The notes under the pieces were generated by a model. That model worked only from the letters and a program-made list of their open reading frames with translations, had not been told where the DNA came from and did not search any database. Position numbers and translations under genes: made by a program. A stretch of DNA of 64,000 nucleotides, taken from Catellatospora sp. TT07R-123 (GTDB lineage: Bacteria > Actinomycetota > Actinomycetes > Mycobacteriales > Micromonosporaceae). The stretch covers positions 3,348,001 through 3,412,000 of the forward strand of contig NZ_BNEM01000002.1 of assembly GCF_018327705.1 (NCBI RefSeq), written 5' to 3'. Positions 40,989 through 49,905 of this stretch are shown one piece after another (position 1 is the stretch's first letter; every line of letters begins with the position of its first letter).

Positions 40989-42671
40989 ATGCGTTGGAAG
41001 TCCCGTCCGGCTGCCCTCGTGGCCGCCGTCTCGGCCGCGCTCGCCGCAGCGGCCACCGCCCTCGTGGCGGTCACCCTCACCGCAGGCCCGGCCAGTGCCG
41101 ACACCGGCACCGGTTACCTGCACACCAACGGTCGCAACATCGTCGACAGCGCCGGCAAGGTCGTCCGCCTGACCGGTATCAACTGGTTCGGCATGGAGAC
41201 CGACAACAAGACCTTCCACGGGCTGTGGGCCAACGCCCCGGCCACCTGGAAGGGGCAGCTCGACCGGATGGCGTCGCTGGGCTTCAACACCCTGCGCGTG
41301 CCGTACTCCGGTGACGCGCTGAAGGCCGGCGCCGCCGCCACCGGCATCAACGATTTCACCAACCCGGACCTGGTGGGGCTGTCGCCCCTGCAGATCCTGG
41401 ACAAGGTGATCGCGTACGCCGGGACCAAGGGGATGCGCGTCATCCTCGACCGGCACCGGCCGACCGCGGCCGGGCAGACCCCACTGTGGTACACCGCGTC
41501 GGTCTCCGAGGCCAGCATGATCGCCGACTGGCAGTCGCTGGCCGCGCGGTACGCCGGCAACCCGACGGTGATCGGGGCCGACCTGTTCAACGAGCCGCAC
41601 GCCGAGGGCACCGACCCGGCCGCGACCGGCGCCTGCTGGGGCTGCGACGTGCAGGCCCGCGACTGGCGCCTGGCGGCCGAGCGCATCGGCAACGCGATCC
41701 TCCAGACGAACGCGAACTGGCTGATCTTCGTCGAGGGCGTGAGCTGCCTGTCCGGCGGCGTGGCCAACGTCTGGGACAACATCCCGGACGACCCGATGGC
41801 CTGCGACTGGTGGGGCGGCAACCTGTCCGCCGCGATCGACAAGCCGGTCCGGCTCAACGTCGCCAACCGCCTGGTCTACTCGCCGCACGAGTACGGCATC
41901 TCGGTCTACGACCGGCAGTCCTGGTTCAACGACCCGAACTTCCCGAACAACCTGCCGGCCGTCTGGGACGCCTTCTGGGGCAAGATCGCCAAGCAGAACG
42001 TGGCCCCGATCATGATCGGCGAGTTCGGCAGCACGCTGGCCAACCCGCTCGACGTGCAGTGGCTGACCAAGCTGATGGGCTACATCGGCGACAACGGGCT
42101 GTCGTTCACGTACTGGTCGTGGAACCCCAACTCGGGTGACACCGGGGGTATCGCACTCGACGACTGGTACTCGATCAACACCCAGAAGTACAACATCCTC
42201 CAGCCGTACCTGAACCCGCCGTCGGGCAACCCGTCGCCGCAGCCGTCGTCGGCCAGCCCGTCGCCGTCCCGGTCGGCGTCGCCGTCGCCCTCGCCGTCGC
42301 GGTCGGCATCCCCGTCGCCCTCGCCGTCGCGGTCGGCGTCGCCGTCGCCCAGCGGCAGCGGCGGCTGCACCAAGGTCGTGACCATCACGAACGCGTGGGA
42401 CGGCGGCTACCAGGCCGAGGTGAAGGTGACCAACACCAGCACCAGCGCGGTCAACCCGTGGGCGGTCACCTGGACGGTGCCCAGCGGAGTGAGCCTCACC
42501 AACGGCTGGAACGCCACGGTGACCCAGAGCGGCACCACCATCACGGCCGCCGCGCCGAGCTGGAGCCTGTCGCTGGCGCCGGGTGCCAGCGTGGCCATCG
42601 GGTACACGGCCACCGGCCCGTCGTCCCCGGCGCCGTCGAACGTCAAGCTCAACGGCGTCACCTGCGCGTGA
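40989..42671 (+). CDS. Secreted endoglucanase, GH5 catalytic domain with C-terminal CBM2
   Basis: 560 residues. Signal peptide about 1-37 (ends GPASA). The GH5 domain, about 40-410, is closely like Acidothermus E1 (subfamily 1): VVRLTGINWFGMET, VILDRHRPTAAGQTPLWYT, the acid/base Glu in DLFNEPHAEG, RLVYSPHEYGISVY, the nucleophile Glu in MIGEFGS, and FTYWSWNPNSGDTGGI. A Ser-Pro-Arg repeat linker covers about 415-460. The CBM2, about 461-560, has Cys at both ends (GCTKVVTITNAWDGGYQAEV, NGWNATVTQSG, VKLNGVTCA). It cuts internal beta-1,4 bonds in cellulose. No CebR-type operator was seen upstream, unlike the CBM2 protease at 21849. Confidence 0.95.
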   Translation: MRWKSRPAALVAAVSAALAAAATALVAVTLTAGPASADTGTGYLHTNGRNIVDSAGKVVRLTGINWFGMETDNKTFHGLWANAPATWKGQLDRMASLGFNTLRVPYSGDALKAGAAATGINDFTNPDLVGLSPLQILDKVIAYAGTKGMRVILDRHRPTAAGQTPLWYTASVSEASMIADWQSLAARYAGNPTVIGADLFNEPHAEGTDPAATGACWGCDVQARDWRLAAERIGNAILQTNANWLIFVEGVSCLSGGVANVWDNIPDDPMACDWWGGNLSAAIDKPVRLNVANRLVYSPHEYGISVYDRQSWFNDPNFPNNLPAVWDAFWGKIAKQNVAPIMIGEFGSTLANPLDVQWLTKLMGYIGDNGLSFTYWSWNPNSGDTGGIALDDWYSINTQKYNILQPYLNPPSGNPSPQPSSASPSPSRSASPSPSPSRSASPSPSPSRSASPSPSGSGGCTKVVTITNAWDGGYQAEVKVTNTSTSAVNPWAVTWTVPSGVSLTNGWNATVTQSGTTITAAAPSWSLSLAPGASVAIGYTATGPSSPAPSNVKLNGVTCA

Positions 42672-42678
42672 CCCGACT

Positions 42679-42713
42679 CACCGCCCCGGACCGCGACCGC
42701 GTCCGGGGCGGTG
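42679..42713 (+). terminator. Terminator of the cellulase gene
   Basis: CACCGCCCCGGAC (42679-42691) pairs perfectly with GTCCGGGGCGGTG (42701-42713) around nine bases, starting 7 bases past the stop codon. Confidence 0.8.
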
Positions 42714-42771
42714 GGTAACCCTCTCCTGGCGCAGCGCATCGATCCACCGGTGACCACCGGGCCGCGCCAGG

Positions 42772-42876
42772 CTCGTCGGCCCGGACCATGCCTCAGTCCG
42801 GGCCGACGAGTACTTTCCGGCCCCCTCCGAGCGTGAGTCCGGGCCGACGAGTACTTTCCGGCCCCCGCCGAGCGTG
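42772..42876. repeat. Hairpin followed by a tandem 41-bp duplication
   Basis: CTCGTCGGCCCGGAC (42772-42786) pairs with GTCCGGGCCGACGAG (42796-42810). The segment 42795-42835 is repeated at 42836-42876 with one mismatch, so the right arm of the hairpin occurs twice and alternative pairings are possible. Noncoding, in the gap between the cellulase and aldo/keto reductase genes. Confidence 0.8.
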
Positions 42877-42936
42877 CAGTTCCGGGGAAAGTGCTGGAAT
42901 CCGAGCCAAGATTCGTGCAGTTTCCCCGAGACTGCA
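42875..42936. repeat. R3 palindrome, copy 2
   Basis: TGCAGTTCCGGGGAAA (42875-42890) and TTTCCCCGAGACTGCA (42921-42936), with a centre starting GTGCTGGAAT as in copy 1 (25981). Two stem positions are mismatched. It lies just before the aldo/keto reductase stop codon. Confidence 0.75.
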
Positions 42937-42949
42937 CGCGACGCCCGCG

Positions 42950-43885
42950 CTACCCGAGCGCGGTGAGGGTGGTGAGGGTTTCGGGGGTCAGGCGCAGGGC
43001 GCCGGCGGCGATGTTCGCCGCCAGGTGGGCGGGGTCGCCCGTGCCGGGGATGGCGAGCACGTGCGGGCCCTGGTGCAGGGTCCAGGCCAGGCGGAGCTGG
43101 TGCGGGGTCGCGTCGTGGGCGCGGGCGAGTTCGGCCAGGGCACCGTCGTGGTCGGCCGCGGCGCCCGACTCGCGGCCGGTGCCCGCGACGGCGAAGAAGG
43201 GGGTGTACGCCACCCCGCGCCGCCCGCACTCGGCCACCAGCTCGTCGTCGGCGCGGTTCAGATCCAGCGCGTACGCGTTCTGCACGCACGCGACGGGTGC
43301 GATCGCCTGAGCCTCGTCGAGATGGTCCAGCCGGACGTTCGACAGGCCGAGCTGCCGGATCAGCCCCTCCTCGCGCATGCGGGCCAGCGCCCCGAACCGC
43401 TCGGCGACCGAGTCGCGCCCCGGCCGTTTCACGATCCGGAGGTTCACCAGATCCAGGCAGTCGCGCCCGAGCCGCCGCAGGTTCTCCTCCACCTGCGCCC
43501 GCAGCTGCGCGTACGTCACCGCCTCGGCCCACTCGCCGTGCTCGTCGAGGCCCGGCCCGACCTTCGTGGCGACGACGAGCTCGTCGTAGCGCGACGACAG
43601 CGCCTCGCGGATCAGTTCGGTCGCGTAGCGCACGGGGCCCGGCTCACCGGTGATGATGCCGCCGGGCGAGAAGTAGAACGCCGCCGTGTCGACGTGGTTG
43701 ACGCCCAGCTCGACGGCGCGCCGCAGCACGGCGATCGCGCGCTCGCGGTCGGGCCGGGCGGTCAGGCGCATCGACCCGAAGCCCATGCGGTGGACGGTGC
43801 GGTCGCCGAGGAGCCAGCTGCCCGCGGCGGCCGCGGTGATCTCGTTCGTGGGGACCGGATGCACAGGCGTCGGGTTCGTAGGCAT
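42950..43885 (-). CDS. Aldo/keto reductase-family oxidoreductase
   Basis: 311 residues from the ATG at 43885; a longer reading to 43945 is possible but adds unconserved residues. TIM-barrel NADP-dependent oxidoreductase. Asp and Tyr of the catalytic set are in HVDTAAFYFSPG and Lys in VATKVG. Where most family members have His, this one has LVNLRIVK, with Arg or Asn at that place, a variant seen in a sub-branch of the family. IRQLGLSNV and LAIPGTGDPAHLAANI are standard. Substrate unknown. It lies downstream of the ebo operon, separated by 82 bases, but on its other side it is convergent with the cellulase gene. Confidence 0.85.
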   Translation of the reverse strand: MPTNPTPVHPVPTNEITAAAAGSWLLGDRTVHRMGFGSMRLTARPDRERAIAVLRRAVELGVNHVDTAAFYFSPGGIITGEPGPVRYATELIREALSSRYDELVVATKVGPGLDEHGEWAEAVTYAQLRAQVEENLRRLGRDCLDLVNLRIVKRPGRDSVAERFGALARMREEGLIRQLGLSNVRLDHLDEAQAIAPVACVQNAYALDLNRADDELVAECGRRGVAYTPFFAVAGTGRESGAAADHDGALAELARAHDATPHQLRLAWTLHQGPHVLAIPGTGDPAHLAANIAAGALRLTPETLTTLTALG

Positions 43886-43966
43886 CGGGCGACCGTAATC
43901 GCAGGCCGGAGCGCCGCACAGCCGGTCGGCCGCCCGATACCGCAAAACCGTGTGCTCTGTTAACTT

Positions 43967-45355
43967 TTATGGCAGAGGGGCCAAGCCGGACAGTCGCAGC
44001 ATCAGGTCCTTGACCTCCGTGGCGGCGAAGCCGTCCCGGGCCGCCGAGCCGTCCGAGCAGATCAGCAGCGGTCCGTCAGCCGGGTCGTCGGGCAGCCGCC
44101 CGTGTGTGCCGCGCACCGCCGCCGCCCCGGCGTCCAGGCCCACCACCTGCATCAGGTACCGCATGCCCAGCTTCTTGCGCAGCAGGGCCACCCCGGCCCG
44201 CCGCTTGGCCGCGCCCGGCCCGGCCGGGTCGAACAGCAGCTCGGCGGGGTCGTAGCCGGGCTTGCGGTGGATCTCCACGAGCCGGGCGAAGTCGGGGGCG
44301 CGGGCGTCGTCGAGCCAGTAGTAGTACGTGAACCAGGCGTCGGGCTCGGCGACCAGGACGAGTTCCCCGGCGCGCGGATGGTCCAGGCCGTGCGCCGCCT
44401 TGCCCGGCCCGTCGAGCACCTGCCCGACGCCGGGCACCGCCGCGCAGACCTTGCCGACCAGCGGCAGGTCGGCGGGGTCGCGGACGTACATGTGGGCGAG
44501 CTGGTGGTCGGCGACGGCGAAGGCCCGGGAGGTCCACGGGTCGAGGTACTCCATGCCCGCCTGGGTGTGCACCCGCAGCAGGCCCTCGGCGCGCAGCACG
44601 CGGTTGACGTCGACGGGCCGGGCGGCGGGGGTGATGCCGTACTCGGACAGGGCCAGCACGGTGGCGCCCCGCCGCGCCGCGGCGTCCAGCAGCGGGCCGA
44701 CGACGGTGTCCAGCTCGGCGGCGGCCGCGGCGGCGCGCGGGTCGTCGGGGCCGAAGCGCTGGAGGTCGTAGTCCAGGTGCGGCAGGTAGACCAGGGTCAG
44801 GTCGGGGGTGTACGCCGACATGATCCGCCGGGCCGCCCCGGCGATCCACCGCGACGAGGCGATCCCCGCCCCCGGCCCCCAGAACTGGAACAGCGGGAAC
44901 GTGCCCAGCTCGGCGGTGAGCTCGCGGTGCAGCGAGGGCGGGTCGGTGTAGCAGTCGGGCTCCTTGCGGCCGTCGGCGCGGTAGACCGGCCTCGGCGTGA
45001 CGGTCCAGTCGACGTCGGCGCCCATGGCGTACCACCAGCACACGTTGGCGACCGTGTAGCCGGGGTGGACCAGGCGCGCGGCGTCCCACACCTTCTGCCC
45101 GCCGACCAGCGCGTGGTGCTGCCGCCACAGCAGCACCTCGCCGAGGTCGCGGAAGTACCAGCCGTTGCCGACGATGCCGTGCACCGACGGCGGGGCCCCG
45201 GTGAGCAGCGTCGCCTGCACCGAGCAGGTGACCGCGGGCAGCACCGGGTCCAGCCGGGCGGCGAACCCGGTCCGGGCCAGCGCGCTCAGCCGGGGCATGT
45301 GCGGCAGCAGGCGCGGGGTCAGCCCCACGGTGTTCAGCACCACCAGCGGCGTCAC
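43967..45355 (-). CDS. eboF: EboF-like alkaline-phosphatase-superfamily phosphodiesterase
   Basis: 462 residues from a GTG at 45355 that overlaps the eboE stop (GTGA). Type I phosphodiesterase/nucleotide pyrophosphatase fold. The N-terminal metal Asp has been replaced by Asn (VVLNTVGLTPRLLPHMPRL), the nucleophile Thr/Ser lies in LPAVTCSVQATLLTGAPPSVHGIVGNGWY, and further metal residues are in YLPHLDYDLQRFGPDDP, LSEYGITP and ADHQLAHMY. It should hydrolyse a phosphate ester or anhydride. Last gene of the six-gene ebo-type operon; in related operons it always accompanies the UbiA prenyltransferase. Substrate unknown. Confidence 0.85.
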   Translation of the reverse strand: MTPLVVLNTVGLTPRLLPHMPRLSALARTGFAARLDPVLPAVTCSVQATLLTGAPPSVHGIVGNGWYFRDLGEVLLWRQHHALVGGQKVWDAARLVHPGYTVANVCWWYAMGADVDWTVTPRPVYRADGRKEPDCYTDPPSLHRELTAELGTFPLFQFWGPGAGIASSRWIAGAARRIMSAYTPDLTLVYLPHLDYDLQRFGPDDPRAAAAAAELDTVVGPLLDAAARRGATVLALSEYGITPAARPVDVNRVLRAEGLLRVHTQAGMEYLDPWTSRAFAVADHQLAHMYVRDPADLPLVGKVCAAVPGVGQVLDGPGKAAHGLDHPRAGELVLVAEPDAWFTYYYWLDDARAPDFARLVEIHRKPGYDPAELLFDPAGPGAAKRRAGVALLRKKLGMRYLMQVVGLDAGAAAVRGTHGRLPDDPADGPLLICSDGSAARDGFAATEVKDLMLRLSGLAPLP

Positions 45356-46629
45356 CGGGCCCACGGCGCGCCTCCGGCGATGAAGCGGGCCGGGGCGGGC
45401 TCGCCCGGGACGGTGTCGGTCAGGCCCAGCCCGCGCAGCTCGTCGCGGGCGAACGCCAGCTCGGCGGCGATGCCCGCGGCCAGCTGCTCCGGGGTGTCCG
45501 GGCGCTGGCCGGGCGGCAGCACGCTCCAGGTGTACGTCTCGACGTCCACGTGGTCGCAGGACATGGTCGGGCCGCCGTACAGCTCGCGCAGCGCGGTGCG
45601 CAGCACGGGCAGGGTCGAGGCCAGCGGCGGCGCGGGTTCGGTGTGCAGCGGCACGTGGAAGTGCACCCGCCAGCCCTTCCCGTCCGGCGGGGCCGGGTGG
45701 CCGCGCCCGGCCCGGGGCAGGCCCCGGTCGGTGCCCGCGCCCACGGCGGCCGGGGCGCGCAGCAGGTGGTCGAGGGCCTCGGGCAGGTCGTCGGCGGCCT
45801 CGCCGCGGGCACCCCGGGTCTGGTGCAGGAACTTCGGCTCGGCGTACCCCCGCAGCACCGACGCGGCCGCGACCGGGTCCTCGGCCGCGAGCGCCGCCGA
45901 GACCTGCACCTTGACCACCGGCAGCCCGGCGCGGGCCAGCCGGGCCAGCGCCGCGGCGGGCTCCTCCCAGGCGCAGGCCAGGTGGGCCAGGTCGAGGCAG
46001 ACGCCGAGCCAGTCGCCGTCCATGCCCGACCACAGCCGGGCCGCCTGGTAGGTGTTCTCGACCACGCAGCCGGGCTCGGGCTCGAACCCGACCTGCACGG
46101 TGCGGCCGGTACGCCCGGCGATCTCGGCCAGCCCGTCGGCCAGCTCCGCCAGCGCCCGGTCCACCGCCCCGGCCCGCTCCGGGTTCCACGGCTCGCGCCA
46201 GGCCACCGGCAGGGTGGAGATCGAGCCGCGCGCCGCGTCGTCGGGCAGCAGGTCGGCCAGCACCCGGGCCAGGTCCAGGGTGTAACTGAGCCGCTCCCGG
46301 GTGGTCCAGTCCGGGTGGTAGACGTCGTGCTTGACCACGTCGGCGTGGAACGCCTGGTACGGGAACCCGTTGAGCGTCACCACCTCCAGCCCGCGCGCGT
46401 CCAGTTCGGCGCGCAGCCGGCGGCGCAGCACCGGCTCGTGGGCCAGCGCGGCGGCGACCGGCGCGGCCAGCCACAGCCCCAGCCCGAGCACGTCGGCGTC
46501 CAGCTTCTTGCGCACCGCCAGCCCGTACGTGTCCAGCTGCGCCACGATGCCGTCGAGGTCCTCGGCCGGGTGCACGTTGGTGCAGTAGCTCAGGTGCACC
46601 GTCTGCCCGTCGCGATGGGCCAGCCGCAT
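45352..46629 (-). CDS. eboE: EboE-like TIM-barrel protein (xylose-isomerase-like)
   Basis: 425 residues. Starts MRLAHRDGQTVHLSYCTNVHPAEDLDGI, the hallmark of the EboE family, and continues with a sugar-phosphate isomerase/endonuclease IV-type barrel: LNGFPYQAFHADVVKHDVYHPDW, QVGFEPEPGCVVEN with a metal Glu, WLGVCLDLAHLACAWEEP with a metal Asp/His pair, and WRVHFHVPLHTEP, FHVPLH being diagnostic. Metal-dependent isomerase or lyase activity is expected. It shares one base with the end of eboB and overlaps eboF by 4 bases. Confidence 0.9.
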   Translation of the reverse strand: MRLAHRDGQTVHLSYCTNVHPAEDLDGIVAQLDTYGLAVRKKLDADVLGLGLWLAAPVAAALAHEPVLRRRLRAELDARGLEVVTLNGFPYQAFHADVVKHDVYHPDWTTRERLSYTLDLARVLADLLPDDAARGSISTLPVAWREPWNPERAGAVDRALAELADGLAEIAGRTGRTVQVGFEPEPGCVVENTYQAARLWSGMDGDWLGVCLDLAHLACAWEEPAAALARLARAGLPVVKVQVSAALAAEDPVAAASVLRGYAEPKFLHQTRGARGEAADDLPEALDHLLRAPAAVGAGTDRGLPRAGRGHPAPPDGKGWRVHFHVPLHTEPAPPLASTLPVLRTALRELYGGPTMSCDHVDVETYTWSVLPPGQRPDTPEQLAAGIAAELAFARDELRGLGLTDTVPGEPAPARFIAGGAPWAR

Positions 46630-47477
46630 CAGGCACCCCCGCGCATGATCGAGTTGCCCGCGTACGTCGCCTGCCCGGCGACGGTGTCGAGGTCCAGCCG
46701 CCCGGACCGGCCGTAGAACTCGACCGGGTTGCGCCACAGCACCCGGTCCACGTCGTCCTCGCCGAACCCGGCCGCGCGCATCGCCTCGCCGGTCCGCGCG
46801 GTGAGCAGCGGATCGGAGCGGCCCCAGTCGGCGGCGGAGTTGACCAGCATCCGCTCGGTGCCGTACTCGCGCAGGATCGCGACCATCCGCTCCGGCGACA
46901 TCTTCGTGTCCGGGTAGATCGAGAAGCCCAGCCAGCAGCCGGTGTCGCGGACCAGCCCCACGGTCACCTCGTTCAGGTGGTCGACGGCCACCGCGCCCGG
47001 GTCGAGGCCGGACTCGGCGACCACGGCCAGGCTGCGCCGGGTGCCGGTGACCTTGTCCCGGTGCGGGGTGTGCACCAGCGCGGGCAGGCCGTGCTCCAGG
47101 GCCAGCGCGAGCTGGGCGGCGAACGCCTCGTCCTCGGCGGGGGTCATCGCGTCGTACCCGATCTCGCCGACCGCGACCACGCCGTCCTTGTCCAGGTAGC
47201 GCGGCACCAGGTCCAGCACCTCGCGGCAGCGCGGGTCGTTGGCCTCCTTCGGGTTCAGCGCGATCGTGGCGTAGTGCCGGATGCCGAACTGCCCGGCCCG
47301 GAACGGCTCCCAGCCGATCAGGCCGTCGAAGTAGTCGGTGAACGAGCCCGCGCTGGTACGCGGCTGGCCCAGCCAGAACGCGGGCTCCACCACGGCCCGC
47401 ACCCCGGCCGCGGCCATCCGCTCGTAGTCGTCGGTGGTGCGGGAGGTCATGTGCACGTGCGGGTCGAAGATGCGCAT
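46629..47477 (-). CDS. eboB: EboB-like TatD-family metal-dependent hydrolase
   Basis: 282 residues. TatD/amidohydrolase barrel: FDPHVHMTSRTTDDYERMAAAGVRAVVEPAFWLGQPRT (metal His pair at the N-terminus), GEIGYDAMTPAEDEAFAAQLALA (metal Glu), HTPHRDKVTGTRRSL, and VNSAADWGRSDPLLTARTGEAM (metal Asp). The sequence FWLGQPRTSAGSFTDYFDGLIGWE separates the ebo group from DNase TatD. In ebo operons its substrate is unknown. The start shares one base with the previous stop, and the stop shares one base with the eboE start. Confidence 0.9.
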   Translation of the reverse strand: MRIFDPHVHMTSRTTDDYERMAAAGVRAVVEPAFWLGQPRTSAGSFTDYFDGLIGWEPFRAGQFGIRHYATIALNPKEANDPRCREVLDLVPRYLDKDGVVAVGEIGYDAMTPAEDEAFAAQLALALEHGLPALVHTPHRDKVTGTRRSLAVVAESGLDPGAVAVDHLNEVTVGLVRDTGCWLGFSIYPDTKMSPERMVAILREYGTERMLVNSAADWGRSDPLLTARTGEAMRAAGFGEDDVDRVLWRNPVEFYGRSGRLDLDTVAGQATYAGNSIMRGGA

Positions 47478-48988
47478 CAGTTCCCCTTCTCCAGACGTTC
47501 CAGCAGCCGCGCCGCGTCGGCGGGCAGGCTCCGCCCGGCCGCCTGCCGCTCGGCCGACAGGCTGGCCAGCATCGCGGCCAGCTCCCGGTCGGCGCGGCGG
47601 TCCAGGCCGTCCACGGCGGACAGGGCGATGCCCATGAACACGCACTTGAGCACCGCCTGCCGCCACGCGGCGGCGTCCAGGTGCCGGGCGTACGGCCCCA
47701 GCGCCGCCGCCACCAGCCGCGTGTCGTTGGTGCGGATCGCGTCGTGCAGCAGGTCCACCGCGTCGGCGCCGACGGGCAGCAGCGGCAGCGCCCGCAGCAC
47801 CGCCCGGCGCTCGGCGGCGTCGCCGTGCCGATACAGCTCCCGCGCCTGGCGGGCGACCTCCTCGGCGGGCAGCGCCGACAGCAGCAGCGCTCGGGCCGCC
47901 TCGTCGGCGGTCCAGCCGGGCGCGGCGGCCAGCGGCCCGCGCCCGCAACGGCGCCCGGCGGCGGCGAAGAAGCCCTCGATCCGCTCCGGTTCGGCGGCGG
48001 CCCGCGTGAGCGCCCCGCGCAGCCAGGACGCGCCCTCCGCCGGTACGCCGGGCGGGGGGTGCAGCAGTGCGGCCCGCAGCTCGTCCAGGCCGGGCGGGCG
48101 GGCCTCGCGGGCCGGGCGGCGCTGGCCGGGCGGGCCGACCGGCTGCCCGGAGGCGGCCCGCAGGAACGCCAGCGAGCGCGCGGCGACCTCGGGCGCGGCG
48201 TGCGAGTGCCGGGGCAGCTCGACGGCGACCAGCCCCCGGTAGCCCGTCTCGGCCAGCGCGCGCAGCACCGGCGGGAAGTCGATCTCGCCCTGCCCGAACT
48301 CCAGGTGCTCGTGCACCCCGCGCCGCATGTCCTCGATCTGTACGTTCACCAGGTGCGGCCCGGCCTGCCGGACGCACTCGGCCACGTCGTCCGGCTCGTC
48401 GACCCGGCAGTGGCCGACGTCGAGGGTCAGCCCGAACCCGGCCGGGGCGCCCAGCGCCCGGTGCAGCGCCCGCCAGCCCGCCAGGTCGCCGACGAGCATG
48501 CCCGGCTCGGGCTCGAAGCCCACGGGCACCCCGGCCGCCTGGGCGGCCTTGACGACCTGCTCGCAGCCGTCGAGCAGCCGGTCCCAGCCCTGGCGCCGCG
48601 ACACGTGGCCGGGCAGCACCCCCGACCAGCACGACACGGCTTCGGCGCCCAGGTCGGCGGCGATGGCCACGGCCCGGCGCAGGAAGTCCAGCCGCACCTC
48701 GCGGTCGTCGTCCAGCAGCGTCGGCGCGTGCTTGCGGCGCGGGTCGAGCAGGTAGCGGGCCCCGGTCTCGACCACCACCGACAGGCCGAGCGAGCCCAGC
48801 CGGGCGGCGGTCCCCGCGACCCGGCGGGCCAGGCCCGGGGCGTACGGGTCGAGGTGGTGGTGGTCCAGGGTCAGCGCCACTCCGCAGTAGCCGAGCCCGG
48901 CGATCACGTCGAGGGCGTCGGCGAGGCGGTGGCCGGCGAAGCCGTTGGTGCCGTACCCCCAGCGGATACTGCCGGAACGCAGGGTCAT
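47477..48988 (-). CDS. eboA: Fusion of a TIM-barrel sugar-phosphate isomerase with EboA
   Basis: 503 residues in one uninterrupted frame. Residues about 1-278 are an xylose-isomerase-like barrel (IRWGYGTNGFAGHRLADALDVIAGLGYCGVAL, VGFEPEPGMLVGD, LTLDVGHCRVDEPDDV, HLVNVQIEDMRRGVHEHLEFGQGEIDF). About 279-300 are a Pro/Arg-rich joint. About 301-503 are an EboA domain, all helical, with DLLHDAIRTNDTRLVAAALGPYARHLDAAAWRQAVLKCVFMG, the most conserved EboA segment. EboA has no known activity. In many ebo operons EboA is a separate protein; here it is tied to the isomerase. Starts at 48988 overlapping the eboC stop (ATGA). Confidence 0.85.
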   Translation of the reverse strand: MTLRSGSIRWGYGTNGFAGHRLADALDVIAGLGYCGVALTLDHHHLDPYAPGLARRVAGTAARLGSLGLSVVVETGARYLLDPRRKHAPTLLDDDREVRLDFLRRAVAIAADLGAEAVSCWSGVLPGHVSRRQGWDRLLDGCEQVVKAAQAAGVPVGFEPEPGMLVGDLAGWRALHRALGAPAGFGLTLDVGHCRVDEPDDVAECVRQAGPHLVNVQIEDMRRGVHEHLEFGQGEIDFPPVLRALAETGYRGLVAVELPRHSHAAPEVAARSLAFLRAASGQPVGPPGQRRPAREARPPGLDELRAALLHPPPGVPAEGASWLRGALTRAAAEPERIEGFFAAAGRRCGRGPLAAAPGWTADEAARALLLSALPAEEVARQARELYRHGDAAERRAVLRALPLLPVGADAVDLLHDAIRTNDTRLVAAALGPYARHLDAAAWRQAVLKCVFMGIALSAVDGLDRRADRELAAMLASLSAERQAAGRSLPADAARLLERLEKGN

Positions 48989-49905
48989 GTGGGGGAGATC
49001 CTCCGGGCCAGGCGCCGGGCCAGCGGCGCGGCGGCGGTCAGCACCAGCGCGACGAGACTCGCGCCGTGCCGGGCGGTGAGCGCGGCCTGCAACGTGGGCA
49101 GGCCGGTGATGCCCGAGCCGACGGCGGCGCGCACCTGCGGCGCGTCCGGTCGCCGGGCGGCCCGCACCTGCGGGCGGCCGTAGTGGTTGAGGTACAGCCC
49201 GGCCAGCGCGACGGGCAGCAGCGCCCGCCAGCCCTTCGCCTGGTTCGCGCCGGCTGCGGTGGCGGCGACGGCCAGCGTCCCGGCCAGCGTCGCCACCGGC
49301 AGCCGGCGGTCGGCGCCCGCCATCTCCCGCCGCGACAGCGCGGTCACCGTGTAGGTGTGCGCGGCGACCGTCGCGGCCGCGGGCAGGGCCCGGCGGACCG
49401 AGCCGCCGCAGGCACCGAGGAGCACGTCCAGGCCCCGGCAGGCGGCCATCGCGGCCGGCCCCGCGGGACTGTTCTTGGCGACCAGGTCGTACACCCAGAC
49501 CGCCCCGGCCAGCGGCGCCGCCACCGCCACGGCCCGCCTGCCGCCCGCCCACGCGGCCAGGCCCAGCCCGGCCGCGGTCAGCCCGGCGGCCAGGCCCAGC
49601 GCGGTGTTCGGGCTGACCCGGCCGCTCGGGATGGGCCGCTGCGGCCGCTCGACCGCGTCGACCTCCCGGTCGGCCCAGTCGTTGGCGGCCATCCCGGCCA
49701 GGTACAGGCACACCGACGCCGCCGCCAGCCCCGGCGTACGCCGCCCGAGCGTGCCCGAGGTGGCCGCCCCGACCAGCACGTCACCCGGCACCGACAGGGC
49801 GGCGGGCGCCCGGACCAGCTCGGCCAGGTCGCCCAGCGTCGCCCGCCCCGAGCGCGGCGCACCGGACCGGACCGGCCGCCGCGACCCGAGGTCCGACCAG
49901 CTCAC
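48985..49905 (-). CDS. eboC: EboC-like UbiA-superfamily prenyltransferase
   Basis: 306 residues from a GTG at 49905 that overlaps the upstream stop (GTGA). Integral membrane prenyltransferase with about eight helices. The first Asp-rich motif is NDWADREVDAVERPQRPIPSGRVS (N-D-x-x-D-x-x-x-D), which binds prenyl diphosphate through Mg2+. The second motif region is CRGLDVLLGACGG, with fewer acidic residues than classical UbiA. This matches the SCO3242 family found with the other ebo-type genes in Streptomyces. It should attach an isoprenoid chain to a small polar acceptor made by the neighbouring enzymes. Confidence 0.9.
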   Translation of the reverse strand: MSWSDLGSRRPVRSGAPRSGRATLGDLAELVRAPAALSVPGDVLVGAATSGTLGRRTPGLAAASVCLYLAGMAANDWADREVDAVERPQRPIPSGRVSPNTALGLAAGLTAAGLGLAAWAGGRRAVAVAAPLAGAVWVYDLVAKNSPAGPAAMAACRGLDVLLGACGGSVRRALPAAATVAAHTYTVTALSRREMAGADRRLPVATLAGTLAVAATAAGANQAKGWRALLPVALAGLYLNHYGRPQVRAARRPDAPQVRAAVGSGITGLPTLQAALTARHGASLVALVLTAAAPLARRLARRISPT

